From IMG/VR virus record IMGVR_UViG_3300038441_000363, positions 1-26,302 of that record: a DNA stretch of 26,302 nt. The stretch is one strand, 5' to 3'. The DNA comes from a virus. Of the stretch, positions 1-6,002 are shown piece after piece; position 1 is the first letter of the stretch, and each line of letters opens with the position of its first letter. The notes beneath the pieces are model-generated. The model ran no database searches. It had not been told where the DNA came from and saw only the letters and a program-made list of their open reading frames with translations. Position numbers and translations under genes: made by a program.

Positions 1-1
1 G

Positions 2-361
2 GACGTGTTCCGGTACTTCTTCTGGAGGCAGTCGGACGCGGCCCGCAACGCCATCCAGATGACCGCCCAGCACCTGTACCCGCACAAGGCCCTGCACGGC
101 AAGGACCGCTACGAGCAGCTCCGGATGATCGAGGCCGCCGAGGTGGACTACGAGGCCCACATCCCGGCGGGCTTTCGCAACGGCCGCGTGGTCGAACCGG
201 AGCCCCAGGAGCTCACGCACACCTACATCCACAAGAAGACCGGTGAGCCCGAGACCGTCGTCTTCACTCGCAACATCTGGAAGGCATCCGCCGCGCCCTG
301 GTTCGACTGGGACAAGGCCGGATACCTGGACAGCCTCACCCCCACGAGAACCGAGGAGTAG
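2..361 (+). CDS. tRNA-His guanylyltransferase (Thg1-like), C-terminal part
   Basis: This is the 3' part of a gene whose start lies left of the window; the frame is open to the edge and ends in TAG. The visible 119 residues begin with a stretch (YFFWRQSDAARNAIQM, then HKALHGKDRYEQL) that matches the helical part of Thg1-family proteins encoded by phages, where a WRQ-x-DA-x-RN motif follows the polymerase-like palm. Family members add a nucleotide to tRNA 5' ends in the reverse (3'-5') direction, classically G-1 of tRNA-His, and may repair tRNA ends cut by host nucleases. The catalytic metal-binding aspartates would lie upstream, so activity cannot be judged. The tail is probably the usual phage-type C-terminal extension. 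A gene with an SD site follows 2 nt after the stop. Identification rests on motif memory. Confidence 0.68.
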   Translation, partial: DVFRYFFWRQSDAARNAIQMTAQHLYPHKALHGKDRYEQLRMIEAAEVDYEAHIPAGFRNGRVVEPEPQELTHTYIHKKTGEPETVVFTRNIWKASAAPWFDWDKAGYLDSLTPTRTEE

Positions 362-363
362 CG

Positions 364-897
364 ATGACCGAGACCATCGACGGTGAGTTCAGCATCACGT
401 CGCCCACGAATACCGACCTGGCGTCCCTGAACCTCCAGGACGTGGGCGACCTGGCCAGGTACCTTACGGAGTTCAGGCCCCTCAACGGTGGACACCAGGC
501 GATCTTCTGGTTCCCGAACAACTTCGGTGCCTCCGTCGTGCGCCACGGCTTCAGCTACGGGCACGAGCTCGGCCTGCTGGAGCTCGCGGTGCTCCGCAGG
601 GACGCGCAGACCCCACGGGGCTTCCTGTGCTACAGCACCGAAATCACCGACGACGTCCTCGGAAACCTGACACCCGAGAATGTCGTCGGCCTGCTGACCC
701 GGATCATGTCCCTGGACGACCGGGGGCGCGAGCAGCGTGAGCAGCCCTCCGAGATCCAGGTCCGCCGACGTCAGGCACTGACCGAGGAGCAGCAGGAGAT
801 CTCCCGGAAGATGGGGGAACTGGCCCGGCGCATGTCGAAGGTGTCCGAGGAGCTCGTTCTCCTCAACCAGACCTACGAGTTCGATGAGGAGGACTGA
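364..897 (+). CDS. Hypothetical protein with C-terminal coiled coil
   Basis: A 177-residue protein with no family I recognise. Residues about 1-120 look like a compact alpha/beta fold with several hydrophobic strands (for example AIFWFP near residue 46 and FLCYS near 91). Residues about 125-170 are strongly charged and heptad-like, so a coiled coil or long helix is likely. It ends in an acidic tail (EFDEED). The ATG is preceded by GAGGAG that overlaps the end of the Thg1-like gene, so the two are probably co-transcribed and translationally coupled. Third-position GC is high throughout, which supports real coding. No membrane segment or metal motif is visible. Confidence 0.8.
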   Translation: MTETIDGEFSITSPTNTDLASLNLQDVGDLARYLTEFRPLNGGHQAIFWFPNNFGASVVRHGFSYGHELGLLELAVLRRDAQTPRGFLCYSTEITDDVLGNLTPENVVGLLTRIMSLDDRGREQREQPSEIQVRRRQALTEEQQEISRKMGELARRMSKVSEELVLLNQTYEFDEED

Positions 898-899
898 GG

Positions 900-1067
900 A
901 TGAACCTCAGCGAGATCAGCCACGAGTTCCGCAAGGACGAGATCCAGAGCCCCGACCAGAAGGGGTGCCCGCTGCTGATCGTCCAGACGATCGCCGGGAT
1001 CGGTGCGGGCGTCGGCACCATCCTGACGTTCAACTGGATCATGGTGTCATGGATCACGGGCCTGTGA
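900..1067 (+). CDS. Small single-pass membrane protein
   Basis: A 55-residue ORF: a hydrophilic N-terminus of about 21 residues with many charges, then a hydrophobic glycine-rich segment (about residues 24-53, LLIVQTIAGIGAGVGTI and onward) that should span the membrane once. The ATG sits 2 nt after the previous stop behind GAGGACTGAGG, a usable ribosome site. Its TGA overlaps the ATG of the next gene (TGATG). Small helical membrane proteins are frequent in this part of the window (others at 1802, 2925, 3795 and 5662). They could act in lysis, superinfection exclusion or defence signalling, but nothing in the sequence decides between these. Confidence 0.75.
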   Translation: MNLSEISHEFRKDEIQSPDQKGCPLLIVQTIAGIGAGVGTILTFNWIMVSWITGL

Positions 1068-1405
1068 TGGAGGTCCAATGGGTGACCATGGAGCTCGTCT
1101 TCCAGAAGTGCGGGTGCCTCGCCAACATGTTCGGGGCACACGCATTCTCCTGCCGCACGTACCAGACGATCCAGGATGGTCTGGGCAGGGCGCACTGGAG
1201 GCTTCGGCCGATCTGCCAGGTCCACAACTTCCGGACCGACGAGATCACGTGCCCGGCTCGCGAGATGGGCGGATCCCAGTGCGAGGTCCCCGGCGAGCAC
1301 GAACAGCACAGGATCGGCGAGCACACCATCAGGCACCGCCTGGCGGGCAACGGACATCCCTGCGACGTGGTGGAAGGGTGGATTCATGAAGACGCACGGC
1401 AGTGA
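1067..1405 (+). CDS. Hypothetical cysteine-containing protein
   Basis: A 112-residue protein starting at the ATG that overlaps the previous stop (TGATG). A second in-frame ATG seven codons later (1088) is an alternative start. It contains scattered cysteines (KCGC near residue 15, FSC, ICQ, TCPA, CEVPG and a late HPCD) and several histidines, which suggests metal binding or disulfides, but no classical zinc-ribbon spacing is clear. Codon use (high GC3) picks this frame over the alternative reading frame that begins at the ATG at 1078. It overlaps the next gene by 20 nt. I do not recognise the family. Confidence 0.72.
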   Translation: MEVQWVTMELVFQKCGCLANMFGAHAFSCRTYQTIQDGLGRAHWRLRPICQVHNFRTDEITCPAREMGGSQCEVPGEHEQHRIGEHTIRHRLAGNGHPCDVVEGWIHEDARQ

Positions 1406-1805
1406 CGCCAACCTCCCAGTCCTCCCGGACTGGGTGATCGAGAAGATGCGGGACACCGAGCGACGCCAGTTCCGTGGGACGCACGGAGCTGAGGGGGTAA
1501 CCCTGGTCGGCGACCGGTGCCTGGCGTGCTCGGGGCCGGTGACCACGGTCATCACCCAGATCAGCCCGTACCGGTGGCTGCGCGACATCGACGGGGCCGT
1601 CCCGGATATCCCCTTCACCAACCGATACGGCATCGAGTTCAAGCGGACCATCTGGCACGCACAGGTCTGCCAGATCTGCATGGCCCGCCAGGGTTACGTC
1701 GTCAAGGTGGCGGGCAAGCCGAAGGAGAAGCCGGAGGTGCGCCAGGACATCGTGGACGCCATCCGGCGGCTCAAGAAGTCCGGCTGGAGGTTCCCGTGGG
1801 AGTGA
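1386..1805 (+). CDS. Hypothetical CxxC...CxxC (zinc-ribbon-like) protein
   Basis: A 139-residue protein. Two paired-cysteine knuckles are visible, CLAC near residue 45 and CQIC near residue 97, separated by about 50 residues that include a tyrosine/tryptophan-rich stretch. This arrangement fits a zinc-binding domain with a long insert. The C-terminus is basic and ends in a short helix (RRLKKSGWRFPWE). The start ATG lies inside the end of the preceding gene behind GGAAGGGTGG. The stop overlaps the GTG of the next gene (GTGA), so the run of genes is almost certainly one operon. Function unknown; HNH nucleases and recombination proteins in phages use similar knuckles, but no HNH residues are visible. 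Confidence 0.78.
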   Translation: MKTHGSDANLPVLPDWVIEKMRDTERRQFRGTHGAEGVTLVGDRCLACSGPVTTVITQISPYRWLRDIDGAVPDIPFTNRYGIEFKRTIWHAQVCQICMARQGYVVKVAGKPKEKPEVRQDIVDAIRRLKKSGWRFPWE

Positions 1806-2083
1806 AGAAGCTGTCCTGGGTCCTGGCGGTCCTGGTTCTGGGTGCCTTCACGGCCCTGGTGTACTTCGCGGCGACCACGAGGGCCGGGTTCATCGTGGCC
1901 ATGTCCCTGGTGGCCCTGGTGCCGATCGGGATCGTCCTGAAGTGCCTGCAAGAGAGTTTCCTGCGGTTCCTGCTGGCACCGAAGGTCGAGGAGATTCGTG
2001 GACTGGTCAAGGGCGATGCTGAGGTCACTGGTGATCCAGCTCTACACCGAGCAGTTCCGCAGGAAGCAGAGGATGCTCCGTGA
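1802..2083 (+). CDS. Two-helix membrane protein
   Basis: A 93-residue protein starting at a GTG that overlaps the upstream stop (GTGA). Two hydrophobic segments are obvious: residues about 5-22 (LSWVLAVLVLGAFTALVY) and about 29-47 (GFIVAMSLVALVPIGIVL). A cytoplasmic-looking tail follows. The last 27 codons lose the high third-position GC seen elsewhere, because from about 1998 another frame carries the coding signature (see the 1998-2183 gene). Either the C-terminus is a constrained overlap or it is a degenerate extension. The stop overlaps the GTG of the next large gene. Role unknown. Confidence 0.72.
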   Translation: MKKLSWVLAVLVLGAFTALVYFAATTRAGFIVAMSLVALVPIGIVLKCLQESFLRFLLAPKVEEIRGLVKGDAEVTGDPALHRAVPQEAEDAP

Positions 2084-2183
2084 GCGCGCGAAGATCGGAA
2101 AGATCGAACTCGAACATCTCGCCCGAGTCCGAGCACCCCGACGACCTCGCGCACCGCGAGTACATCCGGGGCCTGCTGACTGA
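1998..2183 (+). CDS. Small basic helical protein overlapping both neighbours
   Basis: A 61-codon frame starting at GTG 1998, which has a strong ribosome site (GAGGAG, 4 nt spacing). Residues 7-43 form an amphipathic, basic helix (SLVIQLYTEQFRRKQ and RERAKIGKIELEHL); the end is arginine/proline-rich and low quality. It overlaps the membrane-protein gene by 86 nt and the HTH gene by 104 nt. Third-position GC is high in this frame from about 1998 to 2095 and low in the membrane-protein frame over the same bases, the main reason for calling it. An alternative is a frameshift joining it to the HTH protein. Confidence 0.5.
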   Translation: MDWSRAMLRSLVIQLYTEQFRRKQRMLRERAKIGKIELEHLARVRAPRRPRAPRVHPGPAD

Positions 2184-2679
2184 CTCCCGCAGGTGGCGAG
2201 GGTTCTCGGCGACCGGGTTCGCCCTGGAGGTCGGAGCCCCCAAGGCCACGTTCTCGGAGCTGGAGAACCCGGAACACACACCGAGCTACTGGTGGCGCAT
2301 GAAGTCCGTCCAGAGGTGGGCGATGTACCTGAACATGCAGTTCACCATCCGGTTCGGGGACCTGGACGCTGACGCCAACCAGGCGTACTCGCAGATGATG
2401 GACTCGGACGCCTACTGGGCTGACCTGATCTACGGACGGATCCGGCAGCCTCTGAACGAGGGCTGGCTGGCCCTGGAGATCCTCAAGAAGGTGCGCAAGG
2501 ACCGAGGGATCACCGAACCCGACATGGCCGACCGGATCGGTATCGGGCGTCAGAGCCTCCAGAACATAGAGCGCGTCAAGGCACCCCGGCTGTCCACGAT
2601 CCAGCGGTACACCCGGGCCCTGGGCGGGCAGACACGACTCCAGGTCTCCCTCTGGACGCCGAAGGCGGAGCCGAGGTAG
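2080..2679 (+). CDS. DNA-binding protein with two tandem XRE-type HTH domains
   Basis: A 199-residue protein. The C-terminal half (about 125-190) is a clear Cro/C1-type helix-turn-helix: R-K-D-R-G-I-T..DMADRIGIGRQSLQNIE...LSTIQRYTRALGG. The N-terminal half (about 27-95) shows the same pattern in more divergent form: RRWRGFSATGFALEVGAPKATFSELE... and then VQRWAMYLNMQFTIRFG, matching RYTRALGGQTRLQVSL of the second half. So the protein is probably an internal duplication acting as a single-chain pseudo-dimer on DNA. It starts at GTG overlapping the upstream stop and is the last gene before a strong terminator at 2713-2747. A transcriptional regulator of phage or host genes is the likely role. 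Confidence 0.8.
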   Translation: MSARRSERSNSNISPESEHPDDLAHREYIRGLLTDSRRWRGFSATGFALEVGAPKATFSELENPEHTPSYWWRMKSVQRWAMYLNMQFTIRFGDLDADANQAYSQMMDSDAYWADLIYGRIRQPLNEGWLALEILKKVRKDRGITEPDMADRIGIGRQSLQNIERVKAPRLSTIQRYTRALGGQTRLQVSLWTPKAEPR

Positions 2680-2712
2680 TCTGGATCTTCCAGTGCAACC
2701 TGCACAACGCTG

Positions 2713-2747
2713 AGAGGCCCGAGACGGCTTGATCGTCTCGGGCCTCT
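2713..2747 (+). terminator. Rho-independent terminator
   Basis: A perfect 14-bp inverted repeat (arms 2713-2726 and 2734-2747, loop of 7 nt) followed by TTGG lies 33 nt after the HTH gene. The stem is very stable; the T-run is minimal, as is usual in high-GC actinobacteria. It closes the first plus-strand operon. Confidence 0.85.
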
Positions 2748-2912
2748 TGGCGTCCACCGGTCCTGATGCCGCATCACCGGCTCGTACGTCCTGGTGCAAT
2801 GCGACGGGGTTGCTCCGGGGGAACAGGACTCCAGGGTGACTTCCGGGCACGAGGTTCGTCAATACCCTGAACGTGCCAAAGTCGGGGCTTCCCTTGGCAT
2901 GTATGTGTGTGT
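2748..2912. other. Intergenic spacer without a recognised gene
   Basis: Between the terminator and the next promoter there are about 165 bases with no supported ORF. The segment GAGGTTCGTCAATACCCTG looks faintly like a tRNA T-arm, but the stem does not pair and no acceptor stem can be built. I see nothing else in it. Confidence 0.5.
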
Positions 2913-2927
2913 TAGAGTGTCTCCATG
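2913..2927 (+). promoter_or_regulatory. Candidate -10 box of a leaderless promoter
   Basis: TAGAGT (2913-2918) is followed by exactly 6 nt (GTCTCC) and then the ATG at 2925, so transcription would be expected to begin at the A of the start codon. There is no SD site. No good -35 hexamer is seen at 16-18 nt; TTGGCA at 2894-2899 is too close (13 nt). The same geometry recurs at 7960, 9368 (minus), 14816 (minus) and 18318. Confidence 0.6.
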
Positions 2928-3113
2928 AGCACGGAACAGATGACCCTGGCCCTGGTTGCGGGGATGCTGGTGATCACCGACATCGTGATCGCCTTCGACT
3001 CCATGAGCCAGCATGGCGTCTGGAGGCGTGCCATATCCCTGGCCTGCCGGACGATCGTGAGATCGGGTCGCGCCCTGGGGATCCGCTCCTACCAGTACGT
3101 AGGGAGGCACTGA
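2925..3113 (+). CDS. Small membrane protein, N-terminal helix
   Basis: A 62-residue protein. Residues about 5-24 (TLALVAGMLVITDIVIAF after a short polar start) form one hydrophobic helix. The rest is basic (WRRAISLACRTIVRSGRALG) and should stay on the cytoplasmic side by the positive-inside rule. It begins a new operon after the terminator and appears to be translated from a leaderless mRNA (see the promoter entry). Its TGA overlaps the ATG of the next gene (TGATG). I do not recognise the family. Confidence 0.75.
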   Translation: MSTEQMTLALVAGMLVITDIVIAFDSMSQHGVWRRAISLACRTIVRSGRALGIRSYQYVGRH

Positions 3114-3394
3114 TGTTCAACCGGGTCGGCAACCTGCTGAAGCGCATGATCAACCCGGACTACGACGGGGCGGCCAACGTGGTCGCCGGAAAGTCCGTGG
3201 ACTGTGACTGGTGCACCCGCCTCGGGATCACCTCGGTCCAGCTCCAGGACACCGATGGCCAGGTCCTGACCGTCCGAGCCTGCAACATGCACCAGGGTCA
3301 GGCGCACACCCTGGTCAACGACTGGATCGACCAGCGCCTGGATCGTGCCGACGTTCGCCGACGCCTGGGACTGGACGATGACCATCGATCCTGA
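3113..3394 (+). CDS. Hypothetical small metal-binding-like protein
   Basis: A 93-residue protein starting at the ATG overlapping the previous stop. It has CDWC at residues 31-34 and a later C-N-M-H (about residues 56-59), a CxxC...CxxH pattern typical of a small treble-clef or zinc-knuckle fold, with hydrophobic strands between (GITSVQLQDTDGQVLTV). The C-terminus is a charged helix rich in Asp/Arg (RLDRADVRRRLGLDDDH). Many actinophages carry small proteins of this type without known function. It overlaps the next gene by 17 nt. Confidence 0.75.
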   Translation: MFNRVGNLLKRMINPDYDGAANVVAGKSVDCDWCTRLGITSVQLQDTDGQVLTVRACNMHQGQAHTLVNDWIDQRLDRADVRRRLGLDDDHRS

Positions 3395-3614
3395 CGGCTC
3401 CTTCGTCTGCGATACCTGCGGCGATGTCTGCCCTTCCGGTGAGAACCACGAGGAGACCATGGCCCTGGCACTGTTCCGGGGCTGGGGGGTGTTCGTGGGT
3501 ACCGCCGAGTCAGGGGTGGCCGTGGAGCACATCGCCTGCCGTGGGTGCCGACGTGAGACCCGCAAGCGCCCTGTCCGCAAGGAGCAGGGCTTCGTAGACA
3601 CACCGATGTTCTGA
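3378..3614 (+). CDS. Hypothetical zinc-ribbon protein
   Basis: A 78-residue protein with four cysteines arranged as CDTC-x2-VC and a later CRGC (about residues 11-18 and 56-59), consistent with a single zinc ribbon. The start chosen is ATG 3378; a GTG at 3345 in the same frame would add 11 residues, but these overlap the preceding gene further. The middle contains a small hydrophobic segment (ALALFRGWGVFVG), and the C-terminus is basic (RRETRKRPVRK). It is the fourth cysteine-knuckle gene in the first 3.6 kb. Function unknown; nucleic-acid binding is possible. Confidence 0.75.
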   Translation: MTIDPDGSFVCDTCGDVCPSGENHEETMALALFRGWGVFVGTAESGVAVEHIACRGCRRETRKRPVRKEQGFVDTPMF

Positions 3615-3624
3615 GAGGATCCCC

Positions 3625-3798
3625 ATGGACCACCGCAAGTTCGTCTTGGATCTGACGAAGCTGATCAACGAGTCCGGCTTCGATGCCAAGCTCGGAGTCC
3701 GGGACCACATCCTGGCCGAGTTGGCATGGGAGTCCATGATGACCGCGTCCCTCGCCATCAAGATCACCAAGAAGCTCGATGGCAAGGAGGGGCAGTGA
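3625..3798 (+). CDS. Small hypothetical helical protein
   Basis: A 57-residue protein with a GAGAGGATCCCC leader before the ATG. The sequence is amphipathic and probably all helical (KFVLDLTKLINESGF, then HILAELAWESMMTASLAIKITKKL). No membrane helix, cysteine or catalytic motif is present. Its TGA overlaps the GTG of the following membrane-protein gene (GTGA), implying coupled translation. Possibly a small regulator or partner of the membrane protein; the sequence does not say. Confidence 0.7.
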   Translation: MDHRKFVLDLTKLINESGFDAKLGVRDHILAELAWESMMTASLAIKITKKLDGKEGQ

Positions 3799-4130
3799 TC
3801 TCCTGCGAAGGGTTCGACTCCGGATTCCCCCTGCTCCTGCGGATCCTCCTGGCCCTGGCGTTCCTCGGGTTCGCCGGGTTCTGCGGCTGGATCAACGGAG
3901 TGTGGGTCAAGGGCCTGCTCGGTTGGATCGCCAATGTCAAGTACGCCAAGACGATGGTCCCGGACAAGTACAACCCCAGGTGGACCAAGAGCCGTCCGGG
4001 CTCCAAGTACGCCTACCACCACATCCAGTACGGCCACGACCGGTGGTCGTTCTGGTACGGCCTGGGCTGGTCCGTGGTCTGCACGTTCCTGCTGATCCTC
4101 GTCGGCAACATCACCTACTGCGCACTCTGA
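3795..4130 (+). CDS. Two-helix membrane protein
   Basis: A 111-residue protein beginning at the GTG that overlaps the upstream stop. Two hydrophobic spans are clear: residues about 10-30 (FPLLLRILLALAFLGFAGF) and about 92-108 (LGWSVVCTFLLILVG). Between them is a polar, tyrosine/lysine-rich loop of about 55 residues (KYAKTMVPDKYNPRW). The shape fits a small integral membrane protein with a defined loop, such as an exclusion protein, but no family is recognised. An SD site for the next gene (GAAGGGAG) follows its stop. Confidence 0.75.
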   Translation: MISCEGFDSGFPLLLRILLALAFLGFAGFCGWINGVWVKGLLGWIANVKYAKTMVPDKYNPRWTKSRPGSKYAYHHIQYGHDRWSFWYGLGWSVVCTFLLILVGNITYCAL

Positions 4131-4141
4131 AGGGAGTCCCC

Positions 4142-4567
4142 ATGACCATCGAGGCATTGAACGCCGAACTGCCCAAGTCCGCCCAGGAGCTCGCCAAGGA
4201 GGAGGTCACCTTCGACATCTCCGGCACGCTCGCCGAGCACTGGGAGCGCCTGGAGGAACTCCGGCTCCGCAAGATCGAGCTCGACAAGGAGTTCGAGGCG
4301 TACAAGGGCCGGTTCAAGGAGATCTTCGAGGCCGCCGGTGCGGACCGGATCACCCTGAACGGCAAGCAGGTGGCCACCCACGCCGTCTCGGGTGCCCTCA
4401 ACGAGGCCCGGCTCAAGCGCGAGGCCCCGCACATCTGGCGGGCGTACTCGGTGGAGGTCACCGAGCGCAAGCTGGACAAGAAGGCCCTCCAGGAGACCGA
4501 CCCGCAGACCTACGAGAACTTCCGGTCGCGGTCCCTGCTTTTCACGGACGGGGCGGCGAGCCACTGA
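4142..4567 (+). CDS. Hypothetical protein, coiled coil plus conserved C-terminal domain
   Basis: A 141-residue protein. Residues about 35-70 form a charged helix (LEELRLRKIELDKEFEAYKG) followed by an alpha/beta region (RITLNGKQVATHAVSGALNEARLKREAP) and a C-terminal motif with YENFRSRSLLF. The pattern of a substrate-like segment (VATH...G.LNEARLKREAP..W..Y..EV) is familiar from actinophage proteins near recombination genes, but I cannot name it. The start follows GAAGGGAGTCCCC. The stop overlaps the next ATG (TGATG). The nearby resolvase at 5048 makes a DNA-metabolism role plausible but unproven. Confidence 0.78.
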   Translation: MTIEALNAELPKSAQELAKEEVTFDISGTLAEHWERLEELRLRKIELDKEFEAYKGRFKEIFEAAGADRITLNGKQVATHAVSGALNEARLKREAPHIWRAYSVEVTERKLDKKALQETDPQTYENFRSRSLLFTDGAASH

Positions 4568-4998
4568 TGGAGACCATCGACAACGTGAAGGTCTTCGACC
4601 ACCACGACGCCATCACGGCATTGCGGGCGGTCGTCAAGGGCCGCGAGGACTTCGTCTACACGAACTCCGAGGACTATCGGGACATGGCTCTCTGCGTGAA
4701 CTGGGTTCGCGACGAAGAGGGCGGCCCCTGGCGGGCCTCCTGCGTGGTCGGCCACGTCCTGACATCCTGGGACTACCCGGAGGATTTCAAGCTGATCTCC
4801 CGGTACAACGGCATCAGGGTCACCATGGGCCTGTGGTCCGGGGCCAGGGCCACCGACCACGCCAAGGCGGTCCTGGGGGTCGCCCAGTACGCCCAGGACC
4901 GCGAGGGTGGTACCTGGGGTGAGGCCCTGCGCCGCGCCGAGGAGGTTTACGCCGAGGCCGATCCCGATCAGATCCAGGACTACCTGAACAACTACTGA
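4567..4998 (+). CDS. Conserved actinophage hypothetical protein
   Basis: A 143-residue protein starting at the ATG in TGATG. It has a layout I recall from many actinophage hypothetical proteins: an early KGREDFVY segment, CVVGHVL in the middle, and a C-terminal helix pair with AQYAQDREGGTWGEALRRAEE. No catalytic motif is evident. It ends this operon segment: a GC-rich inverted repeat follows 7 nt after the stop. Function unknown. Confidence 0.78.
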   Translation: METIDNVKVFDHHDAITALRAVVKGREDFVYTNSEDYRDMALCVNWVRDEEGGPWRASCVVGHVLTSWDYPEDFKLISRYNGIRVTMGLWSGARATDHAKAVLGVAQYAQDREGGTWGEALRRAEEVYAEADPDQIQDYLNNY

Positions 4999-5004
4999 CC
5001 AACG

Positions 5005-5026
5005 GGGCCCCCGAACCTGGGGGCCC
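5005..5026 (+). terminator. Probable rho-independent terminator
   Basis: Arms GGGCCCCC (5005-5012) and GGGGGCCC (5019-5026) with a 6-nt loop form an 8-bp all-GC stem followed by TTCACTT. It lies just after the stop of the 4567 gene and before the resolvase gene. Confidence 0.7.
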
Positions 5027-5047
5027 TTCACTTACCTGGAGGCATGA

Positions 5048-5452
5048 ATGCCGCAGAACTCACGCTTCAACCCTCGGTACTCCAAGGCCAAGGGAACGTC
5101 CTGGGAGACCGAGATCATCAACCATCTCATCGAACGCGGCGTCAAGGACGCCGAGCGCCGCCGGTTGTCCGGGGTGCTGGACAAGGGTGACGTCGCGGGG
5201 ATCCGCAACGTGGTCATCGAGGCCAAGGCCGAGCGTTCCTACGACATCCCGGGATGGCTGCGGGAGGCCAAGGCGGAAGCCACCAACGCCAAGGCGGACT
5301 TCGGCGTGGTCTGGGCCAAGCGCAACGGCAAGACGAAGGCCCATGACGGCTTCGTGCTCATGGAGCCCGACGTGTTCCTGCACCTGCTCCGACAGGCCGG
5401 ATACCTTGATCCGGACGAGGTCCCTCCGGTACTGTCGAGTAATACCGAGTAA
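5048..5452 (+). CDS. Holliday junction resolvase-like nuclease (PD-(D/E)XK fold)
   Basis: A 134-residue protein with the signature of archaeal Hjc-like and phage resolvases: G-T-S-W-E (E20), then a conserved serine-glycine turn with D-K-G-D (D48), then the E-x-K catalytic pair V-V-I-E-A-K (E58, K60), and a later strand with FGVVWAKRNGK. These resolvases are dimeric, magnesium-dependent nucleases that cut four-way DNA junctions during recombination or before packaging. The start ATG 5048 has a GGAGG site 5 nt upstream; an out-of-frame ATG at 5044 is not used. The length is normal for the family. Other PD-(D/E)XK nucleases are possible, but the compact size and motif order favour a resolvase. 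Confidence 0.78.
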   Translation: MPQNSRFNPRYSKAKGTSWETEIINHLIERGVKDAERRRLSGVLDKGDVAGIRNVVIEAKAERSYDIPGWLREAKAEATNAKADFGVVWAKRNGKTKAHDGFVLMEPDVFLHLLRQAGYLDPDEVPPVLSSNTE

Positions 5453-5468
5453 GGGGCTGTGGAGCACT

Positions 5469-5672
5469 ATGGAGCTTAGTATGACCAAGGAAGACATGAC
5501 CACCGAGCAGGCCGCCGAGTTCGTGGGCCACGGGACGTCCCCCCGGACGATCGTGGCCTGGATCCACTCCGGTCGCCTGAAGGCCACGCGCGCACCGAGC
5601 AAGCGCGGCAGGTTCTTCATCCGCCAGGAGGACCTGGAGGCCGCGATGCGGTGGATCCCGGGTGGTTCCTGA
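5469..5672 (+). CDS. Excisionase/MerR-type helix-turn-helix protein
   Basis: A 67-residue protein. The core (about residues 10-60) reads MTTEQAAEFVG..TSPRTIVAWIHSGRLKATR, then FFIRQEDLEAAM, the winged-HTH pattern of HTH_17/excisionase-family proteins (tEqAAe.l..sp.tV..wi..G.l.a.r..gr..i...dl...). Such proteins bind and bend DNA as recombination directionality factors or act as regulators. ATG 5469 is chosen because GTGGAG lies 5 nt upstream; an internal ATG at 5481 is an alternative. It overlaps the following microprotein by 11 nt. No integrase is in view, so a regulatory role is at least as likely as excision. Confidence 0.82.
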   Translation: MELSMTKEDMTTEQAAEFVGHGTSPRTIVAWIHSGRLKATRAPSKRGRFFIRQEDLEAAMRWIPGGS

Positions 5673-5781
5673 GGACGACCTGGGTTTCAGGGACGCCGCA
5701 CCGGTCCTGGTCGCCGTCCTGGCGATCTTCGCACTCTGTGCCGTGGGCACAGGATTCCTGATGGGAGCACTACTGATATGA
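5662..5781 (+). CDS. 39-residue membrane microprotein
   Basis: A GTG-initiated frame of 39 codons: a short acidic start (VVPEDDLGFRD) and then a continuous hydrophobic stretch to the end (APVLVAVLAIFALCAVGTGF and onward). It overlaps the HTH gene by 11 nt, and its TGA overlaps the next ATG (ATGA), so it fills the gap between two genes with the stop/start spacing typical of this operon. One membrane pass is predicted. Codon third positions are GC-rich. Role unknown. Confidence 0.68.
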   Translation: MVPEDDLGFRDAAPVLVAVLAIFALCAVGTGFLMGALLI

Positions 5782-6002
5782 GTGACAACGGTCTGCGGAC
5801 CTACGAGGTCCAGTTGTCCATCGGCGAGGGCGTCCGTGTCGTCTACGGGGACGAGTGGACCTCGGACAGCGGGTACCTGCGGGTCTGGAAGGACGATGTC
5901 CTGGTGTTCGAGGCCGCGCCCAACTCGTGGACCTTCATCCTGGACGAGACCTCGAAGATCGAGTCCGAGATCAGTCTCCGACCGACTGTCGCGCACGCCT
6001 AG
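5778..6002 (+). CDS. Small hypothetical beta-rich protein
   Basis: A 74-residue protein starting in the ATGA overlap with the microprotein. Alternating hydrophobic strands (TYEVQLSIGEGVRVVYGDEW, YLRVWKDDVLVFEA, WTFILD) suggest a small beta barrel or sandwich. It is the last gene of the left plus-strand block and runs convergently into the minus-strand gene ending at 5971, overlapping it by 32 nt. No terminator is visible between them. Function unknown. Confidence 0.75.
   Translation: MSDNGLRTYEVQLSIGEGVRVVYGDEWTSDSGYLRVWKDDVLVFEAAPNSWTFILDETSKIESEISLRPTVAHA

Noticed and set aside
1078-1389. Alternative ORF from ATG 1078, close to the GGAGGT site
   Set aside because: Third-position GC and cysteine pattern support the frame starting at 1067; the alternative has shadow-type Arg/Pro/Gly composition.
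1771-2862. A 363-codon minus-strand frame across the HTH gene and terminator
   Set aside because: It runs through a strong terminator hairpin and opposite well-supported plus-strand genes, with shadow composition.
2840-2870. tRNA T-arm-like sequence GAGGTTCGTCAATACCCTG
   Set aside because: The five-base stem does not pair and no anticodon or acceptor stem can be placed upstream.
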